Shown: piece by piece, positions 1 to 5,975 of the stretch | Layout: every line of letters begins with the position of its first letter | How positions within the stretch are numbered: the first letter of the stretch is position 1 | Origin: an uncultured Desulfobulbus sp. | GTDB taxonomy: Bacteria; Desulfobacterota; Desulfobulbia; Desulfobulbales; Desulfobulbaceae | Direction: 5' to 3' | Length of the DNA: 8,069 nucleotides | Assembly: GCA_946539945.1 (NCBI GenBank) | Contig: CAMNHX010000056.1 | Coordinates: forward strand, 1 to 8,069 | Position numbers and translations under genes: made by a program | The notes under the pieces: generated by a model | Told to the model about the DNA's origin: nothing | The model's input: the letters and a program-made list of their open reading frames with translations, nothing else | The model's database searches: none

Positions 1-1
1 T

Positions 2-532
2 CCTAACCGCAACTTCTTCCCTGTCACCCTGCACGACCCCTGCAACGTGGTGCGCCTGATGGGCGTGGTGGAACCGCAACGCGAGATTTTGCGCAAGATC
101 GCGCCCAAGTTCCGCGAAATGCCCTGCCACGGGGTAAACAATTACTGCTGCGGTGGCGGCTCCGGCTTTGCCATCATGGGCCGCAACAACATTGAGCAGT
201 GGCGCAACAACATCACGGGCCGCAAAAAGATGTGGCAGATTGGCGAGGCTTTCAAGGACTGCCTGGGACCGGAAACCAAGAAGTACATCTGCGCCCCCTG
301 CTCCAACTGCAAAGGCCAGATCCGCGACATTCTGGGCACACACAAGCTCTACACCAAAAACGGCCTGGCCTACGGCGGTCTGGTGGAGCTGATCGTCAAC
401 GCCATGGAAAACGTCACCCCCTTCTCCATCTGGGAAGGCTGCGAAGAGCTGGAAATGCTCGACTGGGCAGCTGAAGCCAAGGAGATCTGGGAGGCCCAGC
501 AGGCTGGCGCAGAGGCTGCGGAGAGCAAATAA
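2..532 (+). CDS. HmcF/TmcB-like iron-sulfur protein with CCG domain, 3' end only
   Basis: The frame is open from the window's left edge to TAA at 530-532, giving 176 visible residues; the true start lies outside. The visible part is one CCG (DUF224-type) cysteine-rich domain as in HdrB/HdrD, DsrK, HmcF and TmcB. It has HDPCN with Cys at visible residue 14, then NYCCGGGSG with Cys 49-50, then CAPCSNC with Cys 97, 100 and 103. In HdrD-like proteins this motif binds a non-cubane [4Fe-4S] cluster. The wording around the motifs (VRLMGVVEPQR, YGGLVELIVNAM) is closest, from memory, to HmcF/TmcB of Desulfovibrio complexes that pass electrons between periplasmic cytochromes c and the cytoplasm. An N-terminal ferredoxin-like part would be expected upstream. 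A terminator follows directly, so this is the last gene of its operon; hmcF is the last structural gene of hmc, whereas dsrK is normally followed by dsrJ. Which complex it belongs to cannot be settled here. Confidence 0.85.
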   Translation, partial: PNRNFFPVTLHDPCNVVRLMGVVEPQREILRKIAPKFREMPCHGVNNYCCGGGSGFAIMGRNNIEQWRNNITGRKKMWQIGEAFKDCLGPETKKYICAPCSNCKGQIRDILGTHKLYTKNGLAYGGLVELIVNAMENVTPFSIWEGCEELEMLDWAAEAKEIWEAQQAGAEAAESK

Positions 533-542
533 ATACACTTAA

Positions 543-562
543 AAGGTGTTACAAGGTGTTAC
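543..562. repeat. Tandem duplication of a 10-base unit before the terminator
   Basis: AAGGTGTTAC occurs twice head to tail (543-552 and 553-562), between the stop of the iron-sulfur gene and the terminator stem. It looks like a simple slippage duplication. No function is evident. Confidence 0.8.
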
Positions 563-592
563 AAAAAAGGGAGGCATCAGCCTCCCTTTTTT
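563..592. terminator. Bidirectional intrinsic terminator between convergent genes
   Basis: Six A (563-568) are followed by GGGAGGC (569-575), a four-base loop ATCA, GCCTCCC (580-586) and six T (587-592). The 7-bp GC-rich stem is perfect and is flanked by an A-tract and a T-tract, so it fits a rho-independent terminator on both strands. It ends the rightward iron-sulfur operon and also lies 31 bases beyond the stop of the leftward serine hydrolase gene. Confidence 0.93.
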
Positions 593-623
593 GTGTATTT
601 TGTAATCGATACCTTGTGTATCC

Positions 624-1745
624 TTACAGGCAACCCAGAACATCCTGCATGACGCAGTTGTGGAACCAAGGGCGAAACTGCCGAATTTGCTGGTTTTTCC
701 GCGTGGGATGCACCCGGTTGGTGAGTAGGATTACAATTTTGTTCTTCGATGGATCGATCCAGAATGATGTACCTGTAAACCCGAGGTGTCCCACGCTTTC
801 CGGAGAAAAACAGTCCCCGCTACTGGACGTTTTAGGTGTAGGCCGGTCAAAACCCAAGGCCCAGAGTCCGGCTGGACTGCTGTAGGCCAAAGCCTGCCGT
901 AGAGTCTCACCCCTGATATTTGGATGGTCCTGCCGTCCTTGCCAACAGTCCACCAGCAGACGACAAAAACCTGCCACTGCCCCTACATCGCCAAACAGCC
1001 CGGCATGACCAGCCACACCGCCCAGAAGCCAGGCGTGTTCGTCGTGAACTTCTCCCTGCAGCGTGCGCCCTCGCCAAGGGCAGTTTTCCGTTGCCGCAAT
1101 TCCGGCACTCGCGTGCAGCCCGGTCCTCCCATCCAGCGGACGAAAGCCAATCTGCCTTTCCAGTCCCAGCGGTGCGGCCAGTTTTTCCCGGAAAAAAACG
1201 TCCAAGGGTAAATTGCTCACCTTTTCCACAATGTCGCCCAGGGCCAGAAAGCCCAGATCGCTGTACACGCAGCGGGAGCGCCGCGTATATTCCGGCCTTT
1301 CACCAAGCACCCGCCTGAAGAGCCTGGACCGGTTGTCAGCCTGTTGCACCGGCTGAAAGTCGCGGAAATACTCCCGATAGGCAGGCAGTCCTGAACAGTG
1401 GTGCAGCAGGTCTGTCAGGCAAATCTGCTGCCAGTGTTCCGGCCAGTCGCGACAGCAGGACAGTTTGGTGACTGGCTCATCCAGATCCAGACGCCCCTCA
1501 CCTGCCAGGGCCAGCACGGCCAGAGTGGTACACAGAGGCTTGGTCAGGGAGGCAAGGTCAAAGAGGGTCTCCGGCCTGACTGGAATGCCGGAAGCCCCAT
1601 CAGCGCTGCGCCCGCTTGCGGCAAGGACCTGTTTCCACCTCTTTTCCTGACGAAAGCAGACACAGGCTGCCACCCCTGAACAGACCCTCTGTTCCACCGC
1701 TTGCCCACACAGTTGTGCCAGGCGCTCAGTATGCTGTTTTTCCAT
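624..1745 (-). CDS. Serine hydrolase, class C beta-lactamase / PBP-like family
   Basis: A complete 373-residue protein. The family includes class C beta-lactamases, DD-peptidases such as PBP4B (YfeW) and EstB-type esterases. The visible motifs are SLTK at 66-69 (nucleophile Ser66, general base Lys69), YSD at 161-163 in the place of the usual YxN, VHDEHAW with GGVAGHAGLF at 233-251, and GHLGFTGTS at 319-327 in the place of the KTG-like third motif. ATG at 1743-1745 is supported by GAGGTG on the minus strand (complement of 1753-1758) at 7-base spacing. I see no signal peptide or membrane segment, so the product appears cytoplasmic, which argues against a secreted beta-lactamase. It has 16 cysteines, many for this family. 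The gene is read away from the DnaA-box region and converges on the iron-sulfur gene. The substrate is unknown; a peptidoglycan-fragment peptidase or an esterase is plausible. Confidence 0.9.
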   Translation of the reverse strand: MEKQHTERLAQLCGQAVEQRVCSGVAACVCFRQEKRWKQVLAASGRSADGASGIPVRPETLFDLASLTKPLCTTLAVLALAGEGRLDLDEPVTKLSCCRDWPEHWQQICLTDLLHHCSGLPAYREYFRDFQPVQQADNRSRLFRRVLGERPEYTRRSRCVYSDLGFLALGDIVEKVSNLPLDVFFREKLAAPLGLERQIGFRPLDGRTGLHASAGIAATENCPWRGRTLQGEVHDEHAWLLGGVAGHAGLFGDVGAVAGFCRLLVDCWQGRQDHPNIRGETLRQALAYSSPAGLWALGFDRPTPKTSSSGDCFSPESVGHLGFTGTSFWIDPSKNKIVILLTNRVHPTRKNQQIRQFRPWFHNCVMQDVLGCL

Positions 1746-1767
1746 GATTTTTCACCTCTTCTTTTCG

Positions 1768-1808
1768 TAATCAGTATTTGATTTTTTGAATGATTTAAGG
1801 TAGTTTAA
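1768..1808. other. AT-rich stretch, candidate DNA unwinding element
   Basis: 33 of 41 bases are A or T, in a window that is otherwise clearly GC-rich. It abuts the leftmost DnaA box (1813-1821), the usual position of a DNA unwinding element. It must also contain the promoter of the leftward serine hydrolase gene. I see no clear 13-mer repeats. The A-rich stretch at 1985-2013 is a rival candidate. Confidence 0.5.
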
Positions 1809-1811
1809 CGA

Positions 1812-1835
1812 GTTATCCACAATTTTGTGGATAAC
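1812..1835. repeat. Perfect inverted repeat made of two facing DnaA boxes
   Basis: GTTATCCACAA (1812-1822) and its exact reverse complement TTGTGGATAAC (1825-1835) are separated by TT. Each arm contains one exact DnaA box, so two DnaA molecules would bind face to face next to the AT-rich stretch. On RNA it could also form a hairpin, but the placement favours a protein-binding site. Confidence 0.9.
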
Positions 1836-1868
1836 TTTGTGGATATGTTGTGGAAAACTTGTGGATAA
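1826..1868 (-). promoter_or_regulatory. Left DnaA-box array, four minus-strand boxes
   Basis: The boxes read TGTGGATAA (1826-1834), TGTGGATAT (1838-1846), TGTGGAAAA (1849-1857) and TGTGGATAA (1860-1868) on the plus strand. The start-to-start spacing is 12, 11 and 11 bases, about one helical turn, so bound DnaA molecules would line up on one face of the helix. The two central boxes have one mismatch each and may be lower-affinity sites that fill cooperatively. Confidence 0.85.
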
Positions 1869-1884
1869 CTTGCCCCCTGCGGAC

Positions 1885-1915
1885 TTATCCACAGTTTATC
1901 CACAAGTTATCCACA
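1885..1915 (+). promoter_or_regulatory. Right DnaA-box array, three exact plus-strand boxes
   Basis: Three exact TTATCCACA boxes lie at 1885-1893, 1896-1904 and 1907-1915, at an exact 11-base period with two-base gaps. They point opposite to the left array. A GC-rich 16-base spacer (1869-1884) separates the two arrays. Confidence 0.9.
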
Positions 1916-1921
1916 GGCCAT

Positions 1922-1930
1922 TGTGGATAA
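1922..1930 (-). promoter_or_regulatory. DnaA box, exact
   Basis: TGTGGATAA on the plus strand is an exact minus-strand DnaA box. It starts 15 bases after the start of the last right-array box, so it is off the 11-base phase and points the other way. Confidence 0.8.
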
Positions 1931-1961
1931 CTAAACGAATAAAATCAGTCTCTTACGTGAG

Positions 1962-1970
1962 TTATCCACA
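1962..1970 (+). promoter_or_regulatory. DnaA box, exact, nearest dnaN
   Basis: An isolated exact TTATCCACA about 50 bases before the dnaN start. It is followed by a C-rich run (TTTTCCCCAGCCCC) and then the A-rich stretch 1985-2013. This box, GC-rich, AT-rich order resembles the basal unwinding layout described for Bacillus subtilis, but I see no convincing DnaA-trio. DnaA bound here may also affect dnaN transcription. Confidence 0.75.
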
Positions 1971-2010
1971 TTTTCCCCAGCCCCAACAAACAACAAGACA
2001 AAATAAAAAA

Positions 2011-2016
2011 AAAGGA
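2011..2016 (+). promoter_or_regulatory. Ribosome binding site of dnaN
   Basis: AAAGGA lies six bases before ATG at 2023. It decides the start: the frame is open further upstream, but only because it happens to read through the DnaA boxes. Confidence 0.75.
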
Positions 2017-2022
2017 TCTCTT

Positions 2023-3153
2023 ATGGGAATGCATTGTGTGGTGCATAGTGGCGATTTTCTGAAGGCGGTGGGCGCTCAACAGAACATTACGAACAAGAAG
2101 GGCAGCATGGCCATTTTGAGCAACATTCTGCTTGAGGCTGTGGATAACCACCTGATCTGCACAGGGACGGATCTGGAAATCGGTTTGAAGCAGACGCTTC
2201 CTGCCGAGGTGGTTGAGCCTGGGCAGATCACCCTGCCTGCCAAAAAGCTGTTTGAAATCGTGCGTGAGTCAGGCGAGGCAGACATTGTCCTGCAGGAGCA
2301 GGATAATGCTTGGGTCAGGATTGAGGCTGGTCCGGGGCGCTACCAGCTTGCCGGCATGGATCCTGCCGAATTTCCCCAGTTCCCGGACTATGATGAAAGC
2401 GCCCTGATCCCGCTGGAACACGGCGTCTTTACCGACATGATCGATAAGACTGCCTTTTCCATTGCCCTGGAAAAGGAGAGCATTTTTTCCCTGACTGCCG
2501 CGCTCTTGCAGAAGTCTGTGGACGAGAACGGGGCCTTTCTGAAAATGGTCACCAGCGACGGACACCGGTTGACCACTCTGAACCGGAAGGTGGAGACGGA
2601 TCTGGAAGCGCTCAAGATTAGCTCTTCCACCCTGATTCCCCGTCGCGGCATTCAGGAAATCCGCAAGTTCTGCGAAAACAGCGACAAGGTTCGTCTGGGT
2701 GTGGAAGAAAAGCAGCTTGTCTTGCAGGATGAGTCTGCCCTGTTGATCATTCGCCTGATGAAGGGCGATTTCCCTGATTTTGCCTCGCTGATCCAGAGCA
2801 TTTCCCAGGACAATGTTGTGCGTGTCAACAGGGTCCGCTTTCTTGAAGCCTTGAAGCGCATGAACCTGTTCACAGAAGATATGTTCCACTCCATCAAGAT
2901 CAGCCTGAATGCCGGGCAGATAACCCTGAACTCCCAGCATACGGAATACGGTTCTGCCACTGATTCCTTTGAGGTGCTCTACGAGGGCGCGGACATGGAA
3001 ATGGCCTTCAACTGCAAGTATTTTATCGATACCATGCAGGTCATGGAAGGCGATCTGATCAACATGGCGATCAAGGACGAAAAAAGCCCCTGTATGGTGA
3101 CTTCCGAGCAGGATGAAGGCTTTTTGAGCATCATCATGCCCATGAAACTTTGA
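2023..3153 (+). CDS. dnaN: DNA polymerase III beta sliding clamp
   Basis: A 376-residue protein of the usual size for a beta clamp (about 365-380). It forms a ring dimer around DNA and tethers DNA polymerase III and other clamp-binding proteins. Features include an ILSNILLEA stretch near residues 27-35, TGTDLEIGL near 44-52, and PAKKLFEIVRE near 68-78 in domain 1. DGHRL in domain 2 and the ending SIIMPMKL match the conserved MPMR-type C-terminus next to the hydrophobic cleft that binds partner proteins. I chose ATG 2023 for its AAAGGA site; ATG 2029 is possible but too far from it. Reading upstream to a GTG at 1825 would add 66 residues encoded by DnaA boxes and is rejected. No strong promoter is clear; TAAAAT at 1940-1945 is a weak candidate -10. 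The gene lies directly to the right of oriC and is read away from it. Confidence 0.97.
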   Translation: MGMHCVVHSGDFLKAVGAQQNITNKKGSMAILSNILLEAVDNHLICTGTDLEIGLKQTLPAEVVEPGQITLPAKKLFEIVRESGEADIVLQEQDNAWVRIEAGPGRYQLAGMDPAEFPQFPDYDESALIPLEHGVFTDMIDKTAFSIALEKESIFSLTAALLQKSVDENGAFLKMVTSDGHRLTTLNRKVETDLEALKISSSTLIPRRGIQEIRKFCENSDKVRLGVEEKQLVLQDESALLIIRLMKGDFPDFASLIQSISQDNVVRVNRVRFLEALKRMNLFTEDMFHSIKISLNAGQITLNSQHTEYGSATDSFEVLYEGADMEMAFNCKYFIDTMQVMEGDLINMAIKDEKSPCMVTSEQDEGFLSIIMPMKL

Positions 3154-3381
3154 CCTCCTTTCCCGCCTGAAATGGTGATTCACCAGAAGAACAGGCTCTG
3201 GGTTTCGCTGCAAGCAAGATTCCAGAAGACTCCAGGTTTCACTGTCTCTCCACAGGCTGATCTTGCTCTGTCCTGCCTCTGGGAGAAGACAGGGAAAAAG
3301 ACAAGAGGGTTTGCGCTCTCCCCCACCCTGCCGGGCGGGGCTTTCCACGCAGCTCGGTAAACAGAAGAAGACGTTTTCTTT
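3154..3381 (+). promoter_or_regulatory. dnaN-gyrB gap, possible gyrB leader
   Basis: This 228-base gap contains no supportable gene and no recF. TGGTGA-T-TCACCA (3173-3185) is a small palindrome after the dnaN stop but lacks a T-tract. CCAGA occurs at 3183-3187 and 3222-3226, and its complement TCTGG at 3197-3201 and 3278-3282, so alternative stems are possible. CTCTGTC (3266-3272) can pair with GACAGGG (3288-3294) with one wobble. The gap presumably holds the gyrB promoter, but I cannot point to -10/-35 boxes. A regulatory leader is only a possibility. Confidence 0.3.
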
Positions 3382-5796
3382 ATGTCAGACAACACGTTGA
3401 ACGAATACGGCGCTGAACATATCAAGGTGCTTGAAGGGCTGGAAGCTGTGCGGATGCGACCAGCCATGTACATTGGCAACACTGCCGAGGGGGGCCTGCA
3501 CCACCTGATTTACGAGGTGGTGGACAACTCCATTGATGAGGCCCTGGCTGGCTACTGCACAGAAGTCAGCGTGACCATCCACGAGGACAATTCTGTCACT
3601 GTTTCCGACAACGGGCGCGGCATTCCGGTGGACATTCATCCCACTGAAAAGATCTCCGCCCTGGAACTGGTCATGACCACCCTGCACGCAGGCGGCAAGT
3701 TTGACAACTCCACCTACAAGGTCTCTGGCGGCCTGCACGGCGTGGGCGTGTCTGTAGTGAACGCGCTCTCCACCCGTACCGTGGCCACAGTACGTCGTGA
3801 GGGGCGTATCCACCGCCAGATTTACGCCTTTGGCGTCCGGCAAGGCGAGGTGGAAGACCTGGGGCCTTGCGAGGATCGGGGAACCACCGTCTCTTTCACG
3901 CCAGACCCTTCGATCTTCACCGAAACTACGGTCTTCAACTATGCCACTGTGAAGAATCGGCTTCAGGAACTGGCCTTTTTGAACAGGGAAGTGCGCATCA
4001 ACCTGAAGGACGAGAGGGACGGTGCAGAGGATTCCTTTTATTACGACGGCGGCATCATCCAGTACGCTGAATACCTGAACCGCAAACGGACGCCCCTGCA
4101 CCCGCCCATCTATCTGGCAGGCGAGCGGGATGGCGTGCAGGTGGAGGTCTGCCTGCAGTACAACGACGGTTTCAACGAGTTGCTCCTGTCCTTTGCCAAC
4201 AACATCAACACCAAGGAAGGCGGAACACACGTGGCCGGTTTCCGTGCGGCCCTTACCTACAGCGTCAAGCGCTACGCGGAAAGCGACAACGCGCCCAAGA
4301 ACCTGAAGGATACTCAAATCGAAGGCAAGGATTTGAGCGAGGGACTCACCTGCATCATCTCGGTGCGGGTTCCCAACCCCCAGTTCGAGGGCCAGACCAA
4401 GACCAAGCTGGGCAACTCCGAAGTCCAGTCCATTGTGCGCGGTATCTGCGGCGAAAAACTGGCGCTCTTTCTGGAGCAGAACCCGGCAGCAGCCAAGGAT
4501 ATTCTGGCCAAGGTGGTCTCTGCAGCCCGCACCCGGGAGGCTGTGGACCGGGCACGCAAACTGGCACGCAGCAAGGGCACGCATTCCCTGGGTATGGCGA
4601 GCAAACTCGCCGCCTGCCAGAGCAAGAAGCCAGAGGAATGCGAGCTGTTCATAGTTGAGGGCGACTCTGCTGGCGGCTCGGCCAAGCAGGGGCGTGACCG
4701 CACCATCCAGGCCATTTTGCCCCTGCGTGGCAAAATTCTGAACGTGGAGAAGGCCCGCTTTGACAAGGTGCTTGGTTCGGACGAGATCAGGCAACTGGTG
4801 GCCTCACTGGGCACGGGCATTGGCGAGGGAGAGGACGGCTTTGACATCTCGGCGCTCCGCTACCACAAGGTGATCATCATGACTGATGCGGACGTGGACG
4901 GCGCTCACATCAGGACGCTTCTCCTCACCTTCTTCTACCGCCAGATGCAGCCGCTCATCGAAAAGGGTCACATCTACATCGGCCAGCCGCCTCTCTACCG
5001 CTTGGGCCGGGGCAAGAAGGAGCGATACTTTCTGAACGACGAGGAACTGAACAACTACCTCTACAGTCAGGCAGGCGCGACGCTTGCCGTATCTCGACCG
5101 GAAGGAGAGTCCCTGGACGCGGAAACCCTGAAGGCGCTTCTGCGCGATCTTTCCACCTTTGCCGGACTTCTGGACCATCTGGCCCGCATCAATATTCCTG
5201 AAGAACTGGTCTTTTTCCTGCTGAACCGGGGTATCCAGTCTGCCCGGCAGTTCGGGGACCGGGCGCTGGTGGAGGACTTGGTCCAGGGTCTGCGCGAGGA
5301 GAAGAAGGCGCAGGTTGGCACACTGCGTTCCTGCCCCTGGAGGGAGACCTGTTTCGAGTGCGAGGTGACTTTTCCTGGTCAGGCGCGACTGGCTTCGGTC
5401 ATGGGACCGGGCATTCCGCTGGTGCAGGAGTACCGGCAGGCTGTGGCGCTCTACAAGAACAGCAAGGAGTATCTGGCTGGCGGTTTCAGCGTGAACCGCA
5501 TCAGCGGTGAAAGCCGGACGCCCATTGTGGTTGAGGACTGGCGCACGCTGCTTGCCGTGGTGCGGGACGAGACCTTCCGGGGCAGTCATCTCCAGCGCTA
5601 CAAGGGGCTGGGCGAGATGAACCCGGCCCAACTCTGGGAAACCACCATGAACCCGGCCAACCGCACCCTGATTCAGGTGCGCATTGACGATGCCGCGCAG
5701 AGCGACGACATCTTCACCACCCTCATGGGTGACAAGGTGGAGCCGAGGCGCGACTTTATCCAGAACAACGCGCTTTCAGCGGATTTGGATGTGTAG
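3382..5796 (+). CDS. gyrB: DNA gyrase subunit B
   Basis: An 804-residue protein, the ATPase subunit of gyrase, which works with GyrA as A2B2 to introduce negative supercoils. The GHKL ATPase domain has EVVDNS with Glu45 and Asn49, DNGRGIP from Asp76, and GGLHGVG at 116-122. The TOPRIM domain has EGDSAGG with catalytic Glu426 and metal-binding TDADVDG (Asp502, 504, 506), plus PLRGKILNVEKA between them. The C-terminal part has QRYKGLGEMNP from Gln738 to contact GyrA. Its length matches the long proteobacterial form with an insert of about 170 residues after TDADVDG (roughly 545-715). That insert carries Cys651, Cys657 and Cys660, a loose cysteine cluster. The long type with QRYKGLGEMN favours gyrase over ParE. 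The ribosome binding site is weak (purine-rich AGAAGAAGA, 3363-3371, about 10 bases upstream). gyrA does not follow directly. Confidence 0.98.
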   Translation: MSDNTLNEYGAEHIKVLEGLEAVRMRPAMYIGNTAEGGLHHLIYEVVDNSIDEALAGYCTEVSVTIHEDNSVTVSDNGRGIPVDIHPTEKISALELVMTTLHAGGKFDNSTYKVSGGLHGVGVSVVNALSTRTVATVRREGRIHRQIYAFGVRQGEVEDLGPCEDRGTTVSFTPDPSIFTETTVFNYATVKNRLQELAFLNREVRINLKDERDGAEDSFYYDGGIIQYAEYLNRKRTPLHPPIYLAGERDGVQVEVCLQYNDGFNELLLSFANNINTKEGGTHVAGFRAALTYSVKRYAESDNAPKNLKDTQIEGKDLSEGLTCIISVRVPNPQFEGQTKTKLGNSEVQSIVRGICGEKLALFLEQNPAAAKDILAKVVSAARTREAVDRARKLARSKGTHSLGMASKLAACQSKKPEECELFIVEGDSAGGSAKQGRDRTIQAILPLRGKILNVEKARFDKVLGSDEIRQLVASLGTGIGEGEDGFDISALRYHKVIIMTDADVDGAHIRTLLLTFFYRQMQPLIEKGHIYIGQPPLYRLGRGKKERYFLNDEELNNYLYSQAGATLAVSRPEGESLDAETLKALLRDLSTFAGLLDHLARINIPEELVFFLLNRGIQSARQFGDRALVEDLVQGLREEKKAQVGTLRSCPWRETCFECEVTFPGQARLASVMGPGIPLVQEYRQAVALYKNSKEYLAGGFSVNRISGESRTPIVVEDWRTLLAVVRDETFRGSHLQRYKGLGEMNPAQLWETTMNPANRTLIQVRIDDAAQSDDIFTTLMGDKVEPRRDFIQNNALSADLDV

Positions 5797-5799
5797 TTG

Positions 5800-5839
5800 C
5801 TGCCCTTTGCCTGCGCCCATTGTGCGGGCGAAGGGGCAG
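5800..5839 (+). terminator. Strong hairpin after gyrB, possible terminator without T-tract
   Basis: CTGCCCTTT (5800-5808) and GCCTGCGC (5809-5816) pair with GTGCGGGC (5822-5829) and AAGGGGCAG (5831-5839). The loop is CCATT, there is one bulged G at 5830, and a few pairs are G-T. This 17-bp stem begins three bases after the gyrB stop. No T-run follows, so it may stabilise the gyrB 3' end or end transcription only partly. The hsdM-like remnant begins right after it. Confidence 0.55.
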
Positions 5840-5840
5840 A

Positions 5841-5942
5841 GATGAAGGGGGCAACACGAGGGAAGTCTGGCTTTCCGATTTGCGCACCAATATGCTGTTC
5901 GGCAAGACCAGCCCGCTGAAGGCGCTGGCGGAGAAGGAGTGA
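5841..5942 (+). pseudogene. Probable C-terminal remnant of a type I methyltransferase (HsdM)
   Basis: In the frame ending at TGA 5940-5942 the translation is DEGGNTRE, then VWLSDLRTNM, then LFGKTSPLKALAEKE. From memory, this resembles a segment of type I restriction-modification M subunits, where a VW-x-YDLRTNM stretch is followed by FGKRTPF/L. In HsdM the segment lies after the catalytic domain in the C-terminal part. No start codon or upstream coding sequence of the family is present: going left, the frame runs into the gyrB hairpin. I therefore read it as the 3' scrap of a lost hsdM-like gene. The stop is 33 bases before the next gene's start. With only about 33 codons to judge, the family call is tentative; the absence of a full gene is certain. 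Confidence 0.55.
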
Positions 5943-5965
5943 CGAGAAAAACAGCCCACCATTCC

Positions 5966-5970
5966 GGAGA
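5966..5970 (+). promoter_or_regulatory. Ribosome binding site of the restriction-modification gene
   Basis: GGAGA, continuing into AG, lies five bases before ATG 5976. The in-frame TGA at 5940-5942 leaves no other ATG, GTG or TTG upstream, so this start is well fixed. Confidence 0.75.
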
Positions 5971-5975
5971 AGTCC

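Larger units (their letters stand above)
1768..2013. other. oriC: Chromosomal replication origin (oriC), DnaA-box region upstream of dnaN
   Basis: This intergenic region holds ten DnaA boxes in 158 bp (1813-1970). Eight match TTATCCACA exactly: plus strand at 1813, 1885, 1896, 1907 and 1962; minus strand at 1826, 1860 and 1922. Two minus-strand boxes at 1838 and 1849 each differ at one base. The boxes are flanked on the left by an AT-rich stretch and on the right by a C-rich run and an A-rich stretch. In many bacteria oriC lies beside dnaA or dnaN, and dnaN follows directly here. Such density is far beyond chance and beyond a DnaA-regulated promoter. dnaA itself is not in the window. The outer limits are approximate. 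Confidence 0.9.

Noticed and set aside
556..885. 109-codon plus-strand frame over the terminator and the end of the serine hydrolase gene
   Set aside because: It starts inside the terminator region and runs antisense to the well-supported hydrolase; no family is recognisable.
1971..2010. DnaA-trio next to the C-rich run upstream of dnaN
   Set aside because: The A-rich stretch has CAA/ACA triplets but not the repeated TAG/TAA pattern on the required strand, so I do not claim a trio.
1825..2022. 66-codon in-frame extension of dnaN to a GTG at 1825
   Set aside because: It is encoded by the DnaA boxes and AT-rich origin DNA, has no ribosome binding site, and would add an N-terminus unlike any beta clamp. 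ATG 2023 has AAAGGA at proper spacing.
3172..3360. 62-codon frame in the dnaN-gyrB gap, considered as a small gene or recF remnant
   Set aside because: It has no clear ribosome binding site and no resemblance to RecF or another family, and it covers repeat-rich DNA.
3385..4794. Long open frame on the minus strand inside gyrB (469 codons)
   Set aside because: It lies wholly antisense to conserved gyrB codons; such frames arise from the codon bias of GC-rich genes. No family motif is seen. The same applies to the minus-strand frames at 2269-3348, 4804-5631 and 5673-6707.
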